Shown here piece by piece: positions 55,501 to 64,000 of a stretch of DNA of 64,000 bases (within the stretch, counting starts at the first letter, position 1; every line of letters starts with the position of its first letter). A model generated the notes under the pieces. That model was not told where the DNA came from, did not search any database, and worked only from the letters and a program-made list of their open reading frames with translations. Position numbers and translations under genes: made by a program. The stretch covers positions 2,728,001 to 2,792,000 of the forward strand of contig BSYQ01000005.1 of NCBI GenBank assembly GCA_030272585.1, in the 5' to 3' direction. This DNA comes from Bryopsis sp. KO-2023 (Eukaryota; Chlorophyta; Ulvophyceae; Bryopsidales; Bryopsidaceae).

Positions 55501-58500
55501 AGAGAAAAGAAGACAATGGTCGAATAGGACTGAACCTCTGGAGGAACTGACAAGGACTTGAACACTTGGTGGCGTGAACAACCATCAATGTGCTTTCTTT
55601 GGGATGCGGATGAACATTGCGGTTATTATTTCAAAGAAAACTTCGAATGTGTCCCCTCCAAACAAGTGGCTGAATGTATGGGGCAGTGGAGTTATTGTTC
55701 GTTGGCGAGACCTGACCATGGCTGGAGGAGGTCTACTGGATGGCGCAATAAGACGGAGTAAGTCGGTCCTGCAGTGAGGGCTGGGGCCCAAGACCGTAAG
55801 GCGGGATTCGCAGCCGCGGTAAGACGTTATACATGTATTGTGTGGCTGGCTCAAGCAGCAAAGTTAAAGATCTGGAAGCGGGTTCAAATCTCCCTGAACT
55901 TTGTGCGAGCAAATCTCACAGTTCTATCGGCACTTGGACCACACACTGGAAGGCGAAGGATGGAATGATACACCCCATTTCGGTGGCGAAGTATGGATTT
56001 ATTGGCGGGAGTGAGCAAGGAAATGCTTTGCACCGGAAATGATGAAAATCAGTAGCAGTTGATGGAGTCTTAACCACCGCTGATACATGTGTTCATAATG
56101 GGGAAAAAAAAAGAGACTACAATGCGATGGAACTGATCGGCATTGCATGAGTGGTACCGCATAAGGTGGATGATGGAGTGAGTTTATGAATCAGGTAGCC
56201 TCTGATTTGAAATGAGATGTTCAAAAAAAATATATATATAATATAGAGCAGCCAGAACTGGTGATTTGCTTGTTTTTAAACATCTCACATGAATGGTCGT
56301 ATGGTGTATAAATATGGAGAGAACCGTGGGAGAGAATTCTTTTGATATGATTACATTCCCCATTTGCAGTCATCTTGAGAGCTGAATGGAATTATGGTAG
56401 TTGGTTGATCAGTGACTTGTACATTTCAATGCTAATCTGACGGGAGTTTCAGGAAGAGAAACTACAACCCAGTGCAGAACGGTGGCAGATCTGATTGGAA
56501 TGCATTTGGAATGAAACCTACAAGTTTTTGGGCTGAAATAAGATGGACTGACAATGGTATTTGCCTTAAGAGAATTGTTGGTACAGAAATTAATAAGGGA
56601 ACTTTTCTCTGTGGTAGAAAATTCATTTAGAGTGTTCGATGAGACTAGCGGGCGGTCTCTAGCAATCAATTACGGTGGCGATCGTGTTTTGATTGTGGGC
56701 GTGGCTACGCCTGTGGACTTGTTCGTGTGGATGGGGCTAGCGTACACGGCCTAGCATGCGACAAGTATTTGGGTGATAGCGCGTTGCGAACTGGTCAGAT
56801 GTCCAGATATAGACCATGCAACGGTGGGATTTGGCATAGTTTTAGATGGGACGCCAAACCCCCGTGTGCTTACTCTACACAGAATGGGTCATGTAGGGGA
56901 AAGATTCATTTTTGCGGAAGTGAATTTTGGTCCTCGCGGAAAAACATTTGGAACCTTTTGAGTATTGCGTTTTCCAACAATGTTATATTCGTCTTTTAGG
57001 AGATTGGTTTTGAGTGTTATCCGGCCTTTCAGTGGAAGGTTCGTATGCCGGATACGGATGTTGGAATTCTACTGGAGGAGTCGAGAATCATCATAAGGAC
57101 ATTAGCATTTGTTAAAGACAACTATAGTGGGTTTTTGAAGAGAGCATTCTGTGGCCTCTTGTTTTATTGTTTCGTTCCTCGGTTTTTCCGTTCATTGGAT
57201 TATGAACGGGGTGGCGACGGTATCCCCGAGAAATTTACTGGAAGAAAAAAAGAGTCAGTGATTGGGGTACTGTGGATTGGTTTACTGAAACAAAAGGAAC
57301 AATAGGAAATATGAGTGGAACAAGAAAGACATTTTTGTTCAAGTATTTGAGTATGGTTGAAATTGCCAAGGGAATATTCTGATGTTTCGTCGTCAAACTG
57401 GATTTGGGGCGGCGGTTAAAGAAATGTCTTAAGCCAGTGGATCATCTTGATGTGTCGTGGACGCATGATGCTGGTTGGGTGGATCCCTGAGGATATATTG
57501 CGACAGTGTGGTGCACAGAATTGTGACAATGGCAAGTCTTAAGGGGGTGCTAAAGTGAAGACATTTGGATAGCGTGAGTTGGTCGACGGGCTGGCTTTGG
57601 TTTTATTCTCTTGTTGTTCATCTGCAGCAAACTCGGTTCGGTGTTGTTGGCCGAGTGTACAGCGTGGTAGGGGCCAGCGTATACGGCCTTGCATTCTACC
57701 TCGAAAGCGCTATTGTTGCGACAGAGATGCAGCTGTAAGTCACTCTGGAAGAAGACAACAGTCTTAGCGGCCAATGGTGGAATTCGAACAGCGGAAGTCA
57801 ATTTATGTGCCTTCCTGGAGGTACTGGACTTGGTGGAAGTGCTTCTTGTGAATCGAATGATATGGTAAAACTGAATTGGCGCTGGACTGGATATATTGGA
57901 AGGAATGAAGAAACGTAAAAGGTTTTCTATTTGGAGATCGTCGGTACGCAGAACTGGAACTTACGCATTGCCGAAGAACACCGGTAATGAGAAGAAGTTG
58001 AAGGAGTTTCAGTTGAGCAGAAATCTGTATATGAAGGAAAAAAAACAAAAAAACAAAGGATTTCTGAAGGTGGAAACAGACTATTGGGTGCGCACGACTT
58101 GACGAGTAATGTAAGAAGCGAGATAGCAGCGGTAAATACCACAGAATATGCAGGGCTGAATGGGTCAGTCTGGGCATTACAAACTGCGGCGACAGTTATA
58201 CCTACTGGAGGTTGTAAAGGAGGATCACGGACGGTGCAATGATCCAGGAAAGAGTTACAGGCTGAGTACCGCCGGTGCGAGTGGAGTCCTGCGGCTGAGC
58301 GGTAGTCGTGAATGGAACGAGTGACCTGGCAAATGGAACGGTATGGGACGTTCGGCATTGGTGCGGTTGCCTCGCATTGGAATAGCTAACGCCTTCTTCG
58401 AGATCGTCATTGCATACGATTTGTGTAGAAGCTGGCAAGGGTGACGTCTGAGGACGGGAGTTGATGGAATCATGATGCGCGTTTAAATCGCGTAGGGAAT

Positions 58501-58799
58501 CAACCAATCAGCGGCCTTTGTAGAAACAGCCGGAGTGATCTAATGTGTTGATGGATGGTTTCTTGGGTTGTTTTGTTCATTGAAATATATTGAAGTGAAT
58601 TGATGGATATTTTTTGGTTATGATTTCATTTTGGATTGTTGGTGGCGGAGTTTGGTTATGATTTCATTTTGGATTGTTGGTGGTGGAGTTAGATCTCGAT
58701 CGGTTTTATTTTCAACCGGTACCGCGATTTAGCTGGTTTGATTTTGATATAAACGATTCGTACCTGTGAGGACACTAGTTCGGTGAATCGGGTGGCGAA
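52591..58799 (+). other. Interior of the non-coding LTR element
   Basis: 6.2 kb, purine-rich on the plus strand between about 53000 and 56500. Short frames (for instance 52708-53154, 55007-55294, 56554-56754, 57045-57305) show no domain I know and no coding continuity. A short direct duplication occurs at 58612-58685 (GGTTATGATTTCATTTTGGA twice). It may act as packaging or structural RNA. Confidence 0.7.
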
Positions 58800-58995
58800 T
58801 GTTACGATGGGGTACTTTATTTATCGTGATATGTCTAAGGCGTGAGAGTACGTCATAGGGACATAGTAGCTATGACTGACCTGAGTGTATATAAACCACG
58901 AAGGGTTAGTGTTGTAATATCCAACTGTGTTTTGGGTTTCCGACCCTCGTGTCCCCCTGTCGAGGGTTTCCCCTTGTTTTCTGGCGCGCGTTACA
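58800..58995 (+). repeat. 3' LTR of the non-coding element
   Basis: 196 bp, one C/T difference from the 5' LTR near position 150. Confidence 0.95.
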
Positions 58996-59026
58996 CTCGC
59001 GCTCTACCAAACCGAGCTACCCGGGC
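58996..59026 (-). pseudogene. tRNA-Lys-like 5' half, unit A
   Basis: Minus-strand GCCCGGGTAGCTCGGTTTGG and the following bases look like nt 1-31 of a tRNA-Lys: acceptor, D arm, start of anticodon stem. The 3' half is absent in both array units; in unit B the sequence continues ACTTTT and then diverges. The non-coding LTR element inserted beside this stub. Confidence 0.6.
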
Positions 59027-59134
59027 GTGCTTGAAGCCGGAGCGCGCCGATCCCGTGGATCCCGATCTCGGTAATCTCGATCTCGCAGAGGGTCGACAGA
59101 GTCTCCACGGAGCGAGCACCGGATACGTCGTCGA

Positions 59135-59216
59135 GCTGAGATGTCCGAGTGGTTAAGGAGGTGGACTCGAAATCCACTGGGTTTATCTCGCGCAGGTTCA
59201 AATCTTGCTCTCAGCG
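59135..59216 (+). tRNA. tRNA-Ser(CGA), unit A
   Basis: 82 nt with long variable arm; acceptor GCTGAGA/TCTCAGC, anticodon stem GTGGA/TCCAC, loop CTCGAAA. No intron. In unit B the same gene is cut after nt 30 by LINE-3. Confidence 0.93.
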
Positions 59217-59271
59217 TCCCACCCATGCTTTTCTCGGAGCGGCCGAAGAAAGGAGGATGCAAGGAGGATGC

Positions 59272-59341
59272 GCCGTTGCCGGGAATTGAACCCGGGTCTC
59301 CTGCGTGACAGGCAAGAATACTGACCACTATACTACAACGA
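59272..59341 (-). tRNA. tRNA-Asp(GTC), unit A
   Basis: About 70 nt; anticodon loop CTGTCAC, T arm CCGGGTTCAATTCCCGG, acceptor TCGTTGT/GCAACGG with two wobble pairs. Confidence 0.88.
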
Positions 59342-59425
59342 CCCGATCACGACGATGAGGAGGCGACGAGGCCGGTGACGAGGCTGGTGACGAGGCTGAT
59401 GATGAGGCCGGTGACGAGGATGGAC
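59342..59425. repeat. GACGAGGC(C/T)GGT short tandem repeat
   Basis: Seven or so imperfect 12-18-bp units between tRNA-Asp and tRNA-Ser. Confidence 0.75.
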
Positions 59426-59450
59426 CACGGGACGCCCCATGATGACGTGA

Positions 59451-59532
59451 GTTGGGGTGTCCGAGTGGTCAAGGAGGTGGACTAGAAATCCACTGGGTTT
59501 ATCCCGCGTAGGTTCGAATCCTGCCCTCAACG
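59451..59532 (+). tRNA. tRNA-Ser(AGA), unit A
   Basis: 82 nt; acceptor GTTGGGG/CCCTCAAC region, anticodon loop CTAGAAA, long variable arm, T arm with GGTTCGAATCC. Confidence 0.93.
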
Positions 59533-59590
59533 AGGCGAGTGTTGAGTTCGCAAACGGAGGGGGTTTCGGAAAGGTTGCGAAAAGGTACGT

Positions 59591-59673
59591 TGTGGTGAGT
59601 GGGATTCGAACCCACGCTCGTCTCCGAACTAGAACCTGAATCTAGCGCCTTGGACCAACTCGGCCATCACCAC
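59591..59673 (-). tRNA. tRNA-Leu(CAG), unit A
   Basis: 83 nt; acceptor GTGGTGA/TCACCAC, anticodon stem CTAGA/TCTAG, loop TTCAGGT, long variable arm. No intron. Confidence 0.92.
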
Positions 59674-59790
59674 ACGATCAGACCTAGGGAGCCCCTCCCC
59701 ACGAGGGCCCCGCCCCGGACCGGGGTCGGAACGGTGGAAGACGGCGCCGAGGAGCACTCCGACATCGTCGGCACGAAAACGTTTTCCGTG

Positions 59791-59876
59791 GCCTCGGTGG
59801 CGCAGTCGGTTAGCGCGTCGGTCTCATAACCTCGTGAGCCATCCGGAGGTCACCAGTTCGATCCTGGTCCGGGGCA
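59791..59876 (+). tRNA. Elongator tRNA-Met(CAT) with 12-nt intron, unit A
   Basis: 86 nt; acceptor GCCTCGG/CCGGGGC, anticodon loop CTCATAA. A 12-nt intron (ACCTCGTGAGCC or its one-base-shifted equivalent) sits after nt 37. Removing it restores the anticodon stem with the T31-T39 mismatch usual for elongator tRNA-Met. The only intron-bearing tRNA in the array. Confidence 0.9.
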
Positions 59877-59942
59877 CTCCTCTTCTTTTCGGTCGAAGGA
59901 GAGCATCGCGCACACGAAAAAATGGAACGATCGGGGCACGCT

Positions 59943-60015
59943 CACACCCGGCGGGACTCGAACCCGCAACCCCCAGATTAGAAGTCTGGTGCGCTATCCA
60001 TTGCGCCACGGGTGC
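59943..60015 (-). tRNA. tRNA-Arg(TCT), boundary of units A and B
   Basis: 73 nt; acceptor GCACCCG/CGGGTGT, anticodon loop CTTCTAA, T arm GCGGGTTCGAGTCCCGC. Its 5' 18 nt are repeated at 44718-44735, which marks the period of the array. Confidence 0.93.
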
Positions 60016-60148
60016 TCACGAGGGATGTTTCCCCGCGAGGCCGCAACGAGCGGCGAAAAGAAGGACAAGAGGGGGGAAAACGGGTGGGCCGTGGCGTTTC
60101 CACGTCGACCCCCACGGGGAACGACTCGTGATGACTCATTCTGAATGA

Positions 60149-60222
60149 GCCCGCTTAGCTCAGATGGCCAGAGCGCGCCCTTCGTAAGGGCGAGGCCGAG
60201 AGTTCGACTCTCTCAGTGGGCA
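60149..60222 (+). tRNA. tRNA-Thr(CGT), array unit B
   Basis: Same sequence as 44880-44953. Upstream spacer lacks 11 bp present in unit A. Confidence 0.93.
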
Positions 60223-60300
60223 ACCCTCCTTTTCCTCGCGGGGCAAATTTCGCCACGAACGAGGGGCCCCGAGATCGGAACGCGACAAAGGCATCGCGTC

Positions 60301-60372
60301 GGGATGTTGGTCTAGTGGTATGATTCTCGCTTCGGGTGCGAGAGGTCCCGAGTTCGATTCCCGGACATCCCC
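60301..60372 (+). tRNA. tRNA-Pro(CGG), array unit B
   Basis: Same sequence as 45031-45102. Confidence 0.93.
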
Positions 60373-60379
60373 CTCCCTC

Positions 60380-60560
60380 CATCGTCTCTTTCTCGGATCT
60401 CAGAGATCTTTTTATCGGATTCCGTCGATCTTTTTCTCGGATCTTAGAGATCTTTTCTTTCCGGATCTCGGAGATTTTTTTCTCGGATCTCAGAGATCTT
60501 TTTTTTTCCGGATCTCAGAGATTTTTTCCTCGAATCTCAGAGATCTTTTCCCCAACATCG
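60380..60560. repeat. CGGATCTCAGAGATC tandem repeat, unit B
   Basis: T-rich repeated spacer corresponding to 45110-45255 with altered copy number. Confidence 0.8.
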
Positions 60561-60574
60561 TGGCCCAAAGCTGG

Positions 60575-60631
60575 TGCCACCTGTGAGAGTCGAACTCACG
60601 GCCTTTCGCTAACCATCTGAGCTAAGGTGGC
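60575..60631 (-). pseudogene. tRNA-Thr(TGT) pseudogene, array unit B
   Basis: Matches 45266-45339 except for a clean 17-nt deletion that removes the anticodon and half of its arm. 57 nt instead of 74. Confidence 0.92.
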
Positions 60632-60679
60632 TTCGGGGTCTCGCTACTCCCGCACGTGGGCGAATGACGAGGACGGTCG

Positions 60680-60687
60680 CTCTCGAC
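60680..60687. other. Empty hAT-2 target site
   Basis: Single CTCTCGAC in the same spacer context that flanks hAT-2 on both sides in unit A. It proves the boundaries and the 8-bp duplication. Confidence 0.95.
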
Positions 60688-60738
60688 TTCGTTTCGGGCC
60701 CGATCGCTCCCCTCCCGTCGCATGCTTCGCGTGGCGTC

Positions 60739-60812
60739 GGACCTGTAGCTCAGTCGGTTAGAGCGCTGGTCTTATGAGCCGGAAGTCGCGGGTTCAATCC
60801 CCGCCAGGTCCA
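60739..60812 (+). tRNA. tRNA-Ile(TAT), array unit B
   Basis: Same sequence as 51182-51255. Confidence 0.88.
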
Positions 60813-60888
60813 CGACTCGCAAGAATGCACCGACATCGTGTCCGTCCGAGAAAGGCAAGAAGCACAACAACCAAGAAACGTGGGGGTG

Positions 60889-60969
60889 TGTGGCGAGTGG
60901 GATTTGAACCCACGCCCTTTCGGACTGGAACCTTACTCCAGCGCCTTGGACCAACTCGGCCATCGCCAC
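60889..60969 (-). tRNA. tRNA-Leu(AAG), array unit B
   Basis: Same sequence as 51332-51412. Confidence 0.9.
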
Positions 60970-61065
60970 GTTTGAGGGAGGGGAGGGACGGAAGGGATCC
61001 GTGGGACGGCAGCCCCCCATCGGGGTCGACGGATGCAAGGGAGACGCTCGCCGCACGCTGAACGA

Positions 61066-61325
61066 GCTGAGATGTCCGAGTGGTGAAGGAGGTGGAGAGA
61101 GAGAGGAATGTGGGTTGGGTTACGTAAGGGTTTCCTTTTGGGGACAGTTCATTCTATTTACGGCGCTGCCGCAAGGCAGTTTCCGGATTCATGAGTGGGA
61201 CACGGGACTGGGTGTTGTACGTTTAACTGGGGATCGGACCTCAAAATTCCGCCGATGTACAAAAGGCGCGTAAAAATGAATTCCAGGTGAAGGAGGTGGA
61301 CTCGAAATCCATTGGTGCTGCCATC
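61066..61325 (+). pseudogene. Interrupted tRNA-Ser, array unit B
   Basis: Exact counterpart of 51509-51765: 5' half 61066-61096, 189-bp insert 61097-61285, duplication 61082-61096 and 61286-61300, degenerate 3' part. Since both units share it, the insertion preceded the array duplication. Confidence 0.85.
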
Positions 61326-61379
61326 GTAGCGCGGTGGGGCGCGCAACAACAACGCAAGAGGCGTTTGGGCCGTGCGAGG

Positions 61380-61452
61380 TTCCGTCGCCGGGACTCGAAC
61401 CCGGGTCTTGTGGGTGAAAGCCACATGTCCTGACCACCTAGACTACGACGGA
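61380..61452 (-). tRNA. tRNA-Glu(TTC), array unit B
   Basis: Same sequence as 51823-51895. Confidence 0.93.
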
Positions 61453-61933
61453 AGATCCACGAGACACGTCCCGTATGCCGAGTTTCGGAGCGTCGAGGGT
61501 TTTTGGAAGCTGGCGGGAAGCTGGCGGGGACAAGTGCCCTCGCGCACGGGAACGGGGTTGCGCCAGAACCTCGGGAGGGTGTTCGTTCGTGGTTAGGACT
61601 CGTTTCGAGTTTTTTCATCGTTGCGATTTTTGGGTGCTCGGATTTGGATGCACGAGAGATATCAGTAATGGCCCATTTTGTTGGCTCGGATTGTCACGTA
61701 AAAGGAGTTGTTCGTTTTCCATGGGTTTTCGTGTCTCTTCGGATTTTGGTGTTTTTCTTTCCCTCTGGGAGACCGATTCGTTTCTCTCTATTTTCATCGT
61801 TCTTTTCTTATTTTTGTGCCGTTCTTTCCCTCCTTTTCTTCCAATAATCTTTCTATTCATTGTTTCCCCTTTCCGTGCTTTTTTCTGTTTTTCTTTTTTC
61901 GATTCTTTCTCCTTCGTTCCTTTCGAAAAAAGT
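61453..61933. other. T-rich spacer, array unit B
   Basis: Copy of 51896-52376; no gene seen. Confidence 0.5.
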
Positions 61934-61964
61934 CTCGCGCTCTACCAAACCGAGCTACCCGGGC
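61927..61964 (-). pseudogene. tRNA-Lys-like 5' half, array unit B, with empty LTR-element site
   Basis: Minus-strand 5' half of a tRNA-Lys(TTT)-like gene ending GAGACTTTT in the anticodon loop and then unrelated T-rich spacer. Contains the single CTCGC (61934-61938) that is duplicated around the non-coding LTR element in unit A. Confidence 0.65.
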
Positions 61965-62072
61965 GTGCTTGAAGCCGGAGCGCGCCGATCCCGTGGATCC
62001 CGATCTCGGTAATCTCGATCTCGCAGAGGGTCGACAGAGTCTCCACGGAGCGAGCACCGGATACGTCGTCGA

Positions 62073-62102
62073 GCTGAGATGTCCGAGTGGTTAAGGAGGT
62101 GG
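62073..62102 (+). pseudogene. tRNA-Ser(CGA) 5' half cut by LINE-3, unit B
   Basis: Thirty nt identical to nt 1-30 of the intact gene at 59135, then LINE-3 begins. The cut is at the same place in the gene as the 189-bp insertion in the other tRNA-Ser. Confidence 0.9.
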
Positions 62103-62795
62103 CCCTTCTCTGAAAAAATTTTTTTCGTGAAAATTTTTCTATTCGCCGTTTTTGTGTTGTGACACCCGCTTCACTCGTCGGAAACGACTGAGAAACACCC
62201 GCCCCCACGGCTCGCCACCCTCGCTGGGGGTTGTCCTCCATTTTTCGAAGCTCTCCGACGATTTTTGGCCATTTCTGTGGTCGTCATCAGTCGCTGTTGG
62301 GTCAAGGGATGCGCCTGAGAGTGGATTTTCGTTGGCCAACACTCGCTTATACCTACTGAGGCGTCGGAACTCAGATCATCACCCAGGCTGGACCACTGCG
62401 CGACATTTGGGGACTGCTACTGGTTTGCTGTGGGATCCTCACAAAGGTCGGAGAATTCGCGGGGCTTTTTCATTTGTCACGGCTTGCCTATCACGGCCTC
62501 GCTTGCACCAGACGTCACCTGCTGAGGAATCGAACCTCAGTCCACCACCCAGGTCTGTTTGCTCTCGATTCTACCTCTCATCGAGACGCCAAGGTCGTCG
62601 CTGCGGACGTCGGGAGTTTCTGTCTGGTGGATTCTTTTTCGTCCAAGACTCCACGAGAGTCGGTGGGTCACTAACCTCGCAGTTGCGTTCTTTCTCCTCT
62701 CCCCGCTTGGGTTGGCTCGGTTTCTGCAGTGGATCTCTCTGGAGCTGTTGGGATCAAAGTCGAGATCAGACCCTCCTATTTTTGAAAGGGTCGTT
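62103..62795 (+). other. LINE-3 5' untranslated region
   Basis: About 690 bp without a convincing gene. On its minus strand 62523-62539 forms a perfect tRNA T-arm (stem TGAGG/CCTCA, loop TTCGATT) containing the pol III B-box word GGTTCGATTCC; no A box or full cloverleaf is seen around it. Confidence 0.5.
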
Positions 62796-64000
62796 ATGGG
62801 ACGCACGAGTCACAACTGGCGGAAAGGCTTGTGCGCGCAGGGCGACGCTCAAGCGATGGGGACACTTGATTCCACAGAGGTTTTGGCGGAGGTGCCTCTT
62901 TTTTGGCAGGCGCTCAACAATGTGGAGAGAATTTCGTCAGTGGTGTTGGACTTTGTGAGTGCCCTTGGGTCAGGGAACCCCTCACTAAAGGAAGTGACCT
63001 TGGACAAGGCTTTGGAACAGGATCATAAGTTTGGTGAGATTATTGCCGATTTGTTTGATTCTGTGGGACCACTATTGATTCAGGCTGTGGAGGATTTTGG
63101 GAATTATTCCTCTCGAGAGCTTGGTTTCTCTATTTTGGTCAATGCGATTGCTAAGGTCACAGCTCCCGGCTCACATTTACAGTCACAACAAGCATCTCAA
63201 GAGCAAACTAACAGCACACCACAAAACATTTCAAGGGAAGGTTCTCAAGTCCGTGGGAATTCTGGCACGCAAGACCCACAACCCTTTCATTCCCGAGACA
63301 ATCACGTTTCCTTGGGGGACTTTTCTTCGGTTCTTTGGGATGGATCAGTGGATGTCACTCGGCAAAACTTGGATAAGGAGAGGACTGCCAGCTCAGTGGC
63401 ACCGCTAGCAACGACTCCCTCGGAAAACGGCAGTGGATCCTCTAGAAAAAGGGCTCCTTTTTCTGTACCTACACATATCAATCACGACTCCCAACGAAAT
63501 CTTCGGGATAACACACATTGGATTCGGTTGCAAGCTATGAATACTCAGGGTAGGCGGATGATCTCCCCCCGTTTGATGGCATCTACACTTCAAGCTTGGA
63601 TTCGTGGCCACACCCCAGATTTTGCACCGGTGATCATGGATGTGCGAAGGGACTTCAAGGGACAATTTTTTATTCAGTTTGAACAAGCTGATTGGGATAA
63701 GGTTGACGAAATCCTACAGATGCCAAATGGGGATGGCTTGACAATTTCACTCAAGGCTTTGGGAGCCTGGAAAAGATTACCCCAAATACCTCTACCATCA
63801 AAGGGAGCAGCTGCAGTTTTGGATCAATCCGGAGGATACACCAACATACCTCAGGGTCGCCAGGTAACAACTGATGGGTCCGCTCCAGAGCTGGCTGCGG
63901 TTGCTAAGCAGGCAGTTAGAAGAGGCAGCGATCTTCTGCCAAGGCCATTGACAGACTCCACTCAGTTGTCACATGCAAAGGAGTTGGACCTGCAGCAAAT
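62796..64000 (+). CDS. LINE-3 ORF1, partial (gag-like)
   Basis: Open from the ATG at 62796 (MGRTSHNWRKG; a second ATG at 62856) to the window end, at least 401 codons with no stop. The N-terminal 110 residues look helical. Residues about 120-220 are Gln/Ser/Thr-rich and low complexity. Around residues 275-330 there is an alternating strand/helix module (PVIMDVRRDFKG, QFFIQFEQADWDKV) compatible with an RRM-like nucleic-acid-binding fold of LINE ORF1 proteins. No zinc knuckle is reached before 64000. Identification as ORF1 rests on position and composition. Confidence 0.65.
   Translation, partial: MGRTSHNWRKGLCAQGDAQAMGTLDSTEVLAEVPLFWQALNNVERISSVVLDFVSALGSGNPSLKEVTLDKALEQDHKFGEIIADLFDSVGPLLIQAVEDFGNYSSRELGFSILVNAIAKVTAPGSHLQSQQASQEQTNSTPQNISREGSQVRGNSGTQDPQPFHSRDNHVSLGDFSSVLWDGSVDVTRQNLDKERTASSVAPLATTPSENGSGSSRKRAPFSVPTHINHDSQRNLRDNTHWIRLQAMNTQGRRMISPRLMASTLQAWIRGHTPDFAPVIMDVRRDFKGQFFIQFEQADWDKVDEILQMPNGDGLTISLKALGAWKRLPQIPLPSKGAAAVLDQSGGYTNIPQGRQVTTDGSAPELAAVAKQAVRRGSDLLPRPLTDSTQLSHAKELDLQQ

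Larger units (their letters stand above)
52382..58995 (+). mobile_element. Non-coding LTR retrotransposon (6614 bp, LARD-like)
   Basis: LTRs of 196 bp at 52382-52577 and 58800-58995 differ at one base that I can see. The 5-bp duplication is CTCGC (52377-52381, 58996-59000), and the unoccupied site with one CTCGC is at 61934-61938 in unit B. A primer site and a TATA box are present. The 6.2-kb interior has no frame longer than about 150 codons and no recognisable gag or pol, so it must use proteins made by another element. Confidence 0.95.
62103..64000 (+). mobile_element. LINE-3, non-LTR retrotransposon, 5' part (runs off the window)
   Basis: Starts abruptly inside tRNA-Ser with CCCTTCTCTGAAAAAA, has about 690 bp of untranslated leader and then a long open ORF1 to the end of the window. 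No LTR. The start at the junction and intact ORF1 suggest a full-length recent insertion. The 3' end and the expected tRNA-Ser 3' half are outside. Confidence 0.75.

Noticed and set aside
53000-58800. Short frames in the LTR element interior as possible gag/pol remnants
   Set aside because: None shows a zinc knuckle, DSG, YxDD or DDE motif; lengths are what chance gives.
62152-62958. 268-codon plus-strand frame in LINE-3
   Set aside because: No ATG start, overlaps ORF1 in another frame, Arg/Ser/Cys-rich composition typical of a shadow frame.

Overview
The window is eukaryotic nuclear DNA, almost entirely mobile elements plus a tRNA-gene array. Evidence for a eukaryote: GT-AG spliced genes (two gene models whose inferred exons join in one open frame), chromodomain Ty3/gypsy elements, non-LTR retrotransposons, hAT transposons, and tRNA genes without encoded CCA. 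The only tRNA here with an intron is elongator tRNA-Met(CAT). That restriction is known from green plants and algae, and the shared LTR primer-binding site resembles the plant type, so a green-lineage genome is my weak preference; the species cannot be fixed from sequence alone.

Layout. 1-300 is the GATCGG-rich end of a hAT element (hAT-1 family). 301-4273 (minus) is the 5' part of a non-LTR element (LINE-1) carrying a 392-bp non-autonomous hAT-2 copy. 4274-17827 is Ty3/gypsy family B copy 1, broken by a solo LTR of family A (6667-7239), by a complete, apparently intact family A element (8421-16648), and by its right edge. 17828-31930 is a 14.1-kb hAT-1 transposon. It holds a transposase gene split by a full-length gypsy B copy 2 (20844-27794) and, on the other strand, a six-exon gene of unknown function. 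31931-~32362 is the missing 3' part of LINE-1. ~32398-44717 is a second non-LTR element (LINE-2) containing a rearranged gypsy B copy 3 (38526-42287). 44718-62102 is a tandem tRNA array: about 1.65 units of a ~2.9-kb repeat carrying Thr, Pro, Thr, Ile, Leu, Ser, Glu, Lys-fragment, Ser, Asp, Ser, Leu, Met and Arg genes. It is interrupted by a 5.7-kb autonomous hAT-2 element (45396-51122) with a 13-exon transposase gene and by a 6.6-kb LTR element with no coding capacity (52382-58995). The second array unit preserves the exact empty site of both. 62103-64000 is the start of a third non-LTR element (LINE-3) inserted inside a tRNA-Ser gene.

History. The two halves of LINE-1 (301 minus, 31931 plus) carry the same 8-bp duplication beside hAT-1 ends and join in one reading frame. 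The simplest reading is that hAT-1 inserted into LINE-1 and that 301-17827 was later inverted by recombination between two opposite hAT-1 ends (1-300 and 17828-18127 look identical). Most insertion boundaries can be dated relative to each other from target duplications, nested order and LTR identity. The most unusual items are the six-ORF gypsy A element, the hAT-1 passenger gene with tandemly duplicated exons, the tandem tRNA array acting as an insertion sink, and repeated insertions at the same point of tRNA-Ser.
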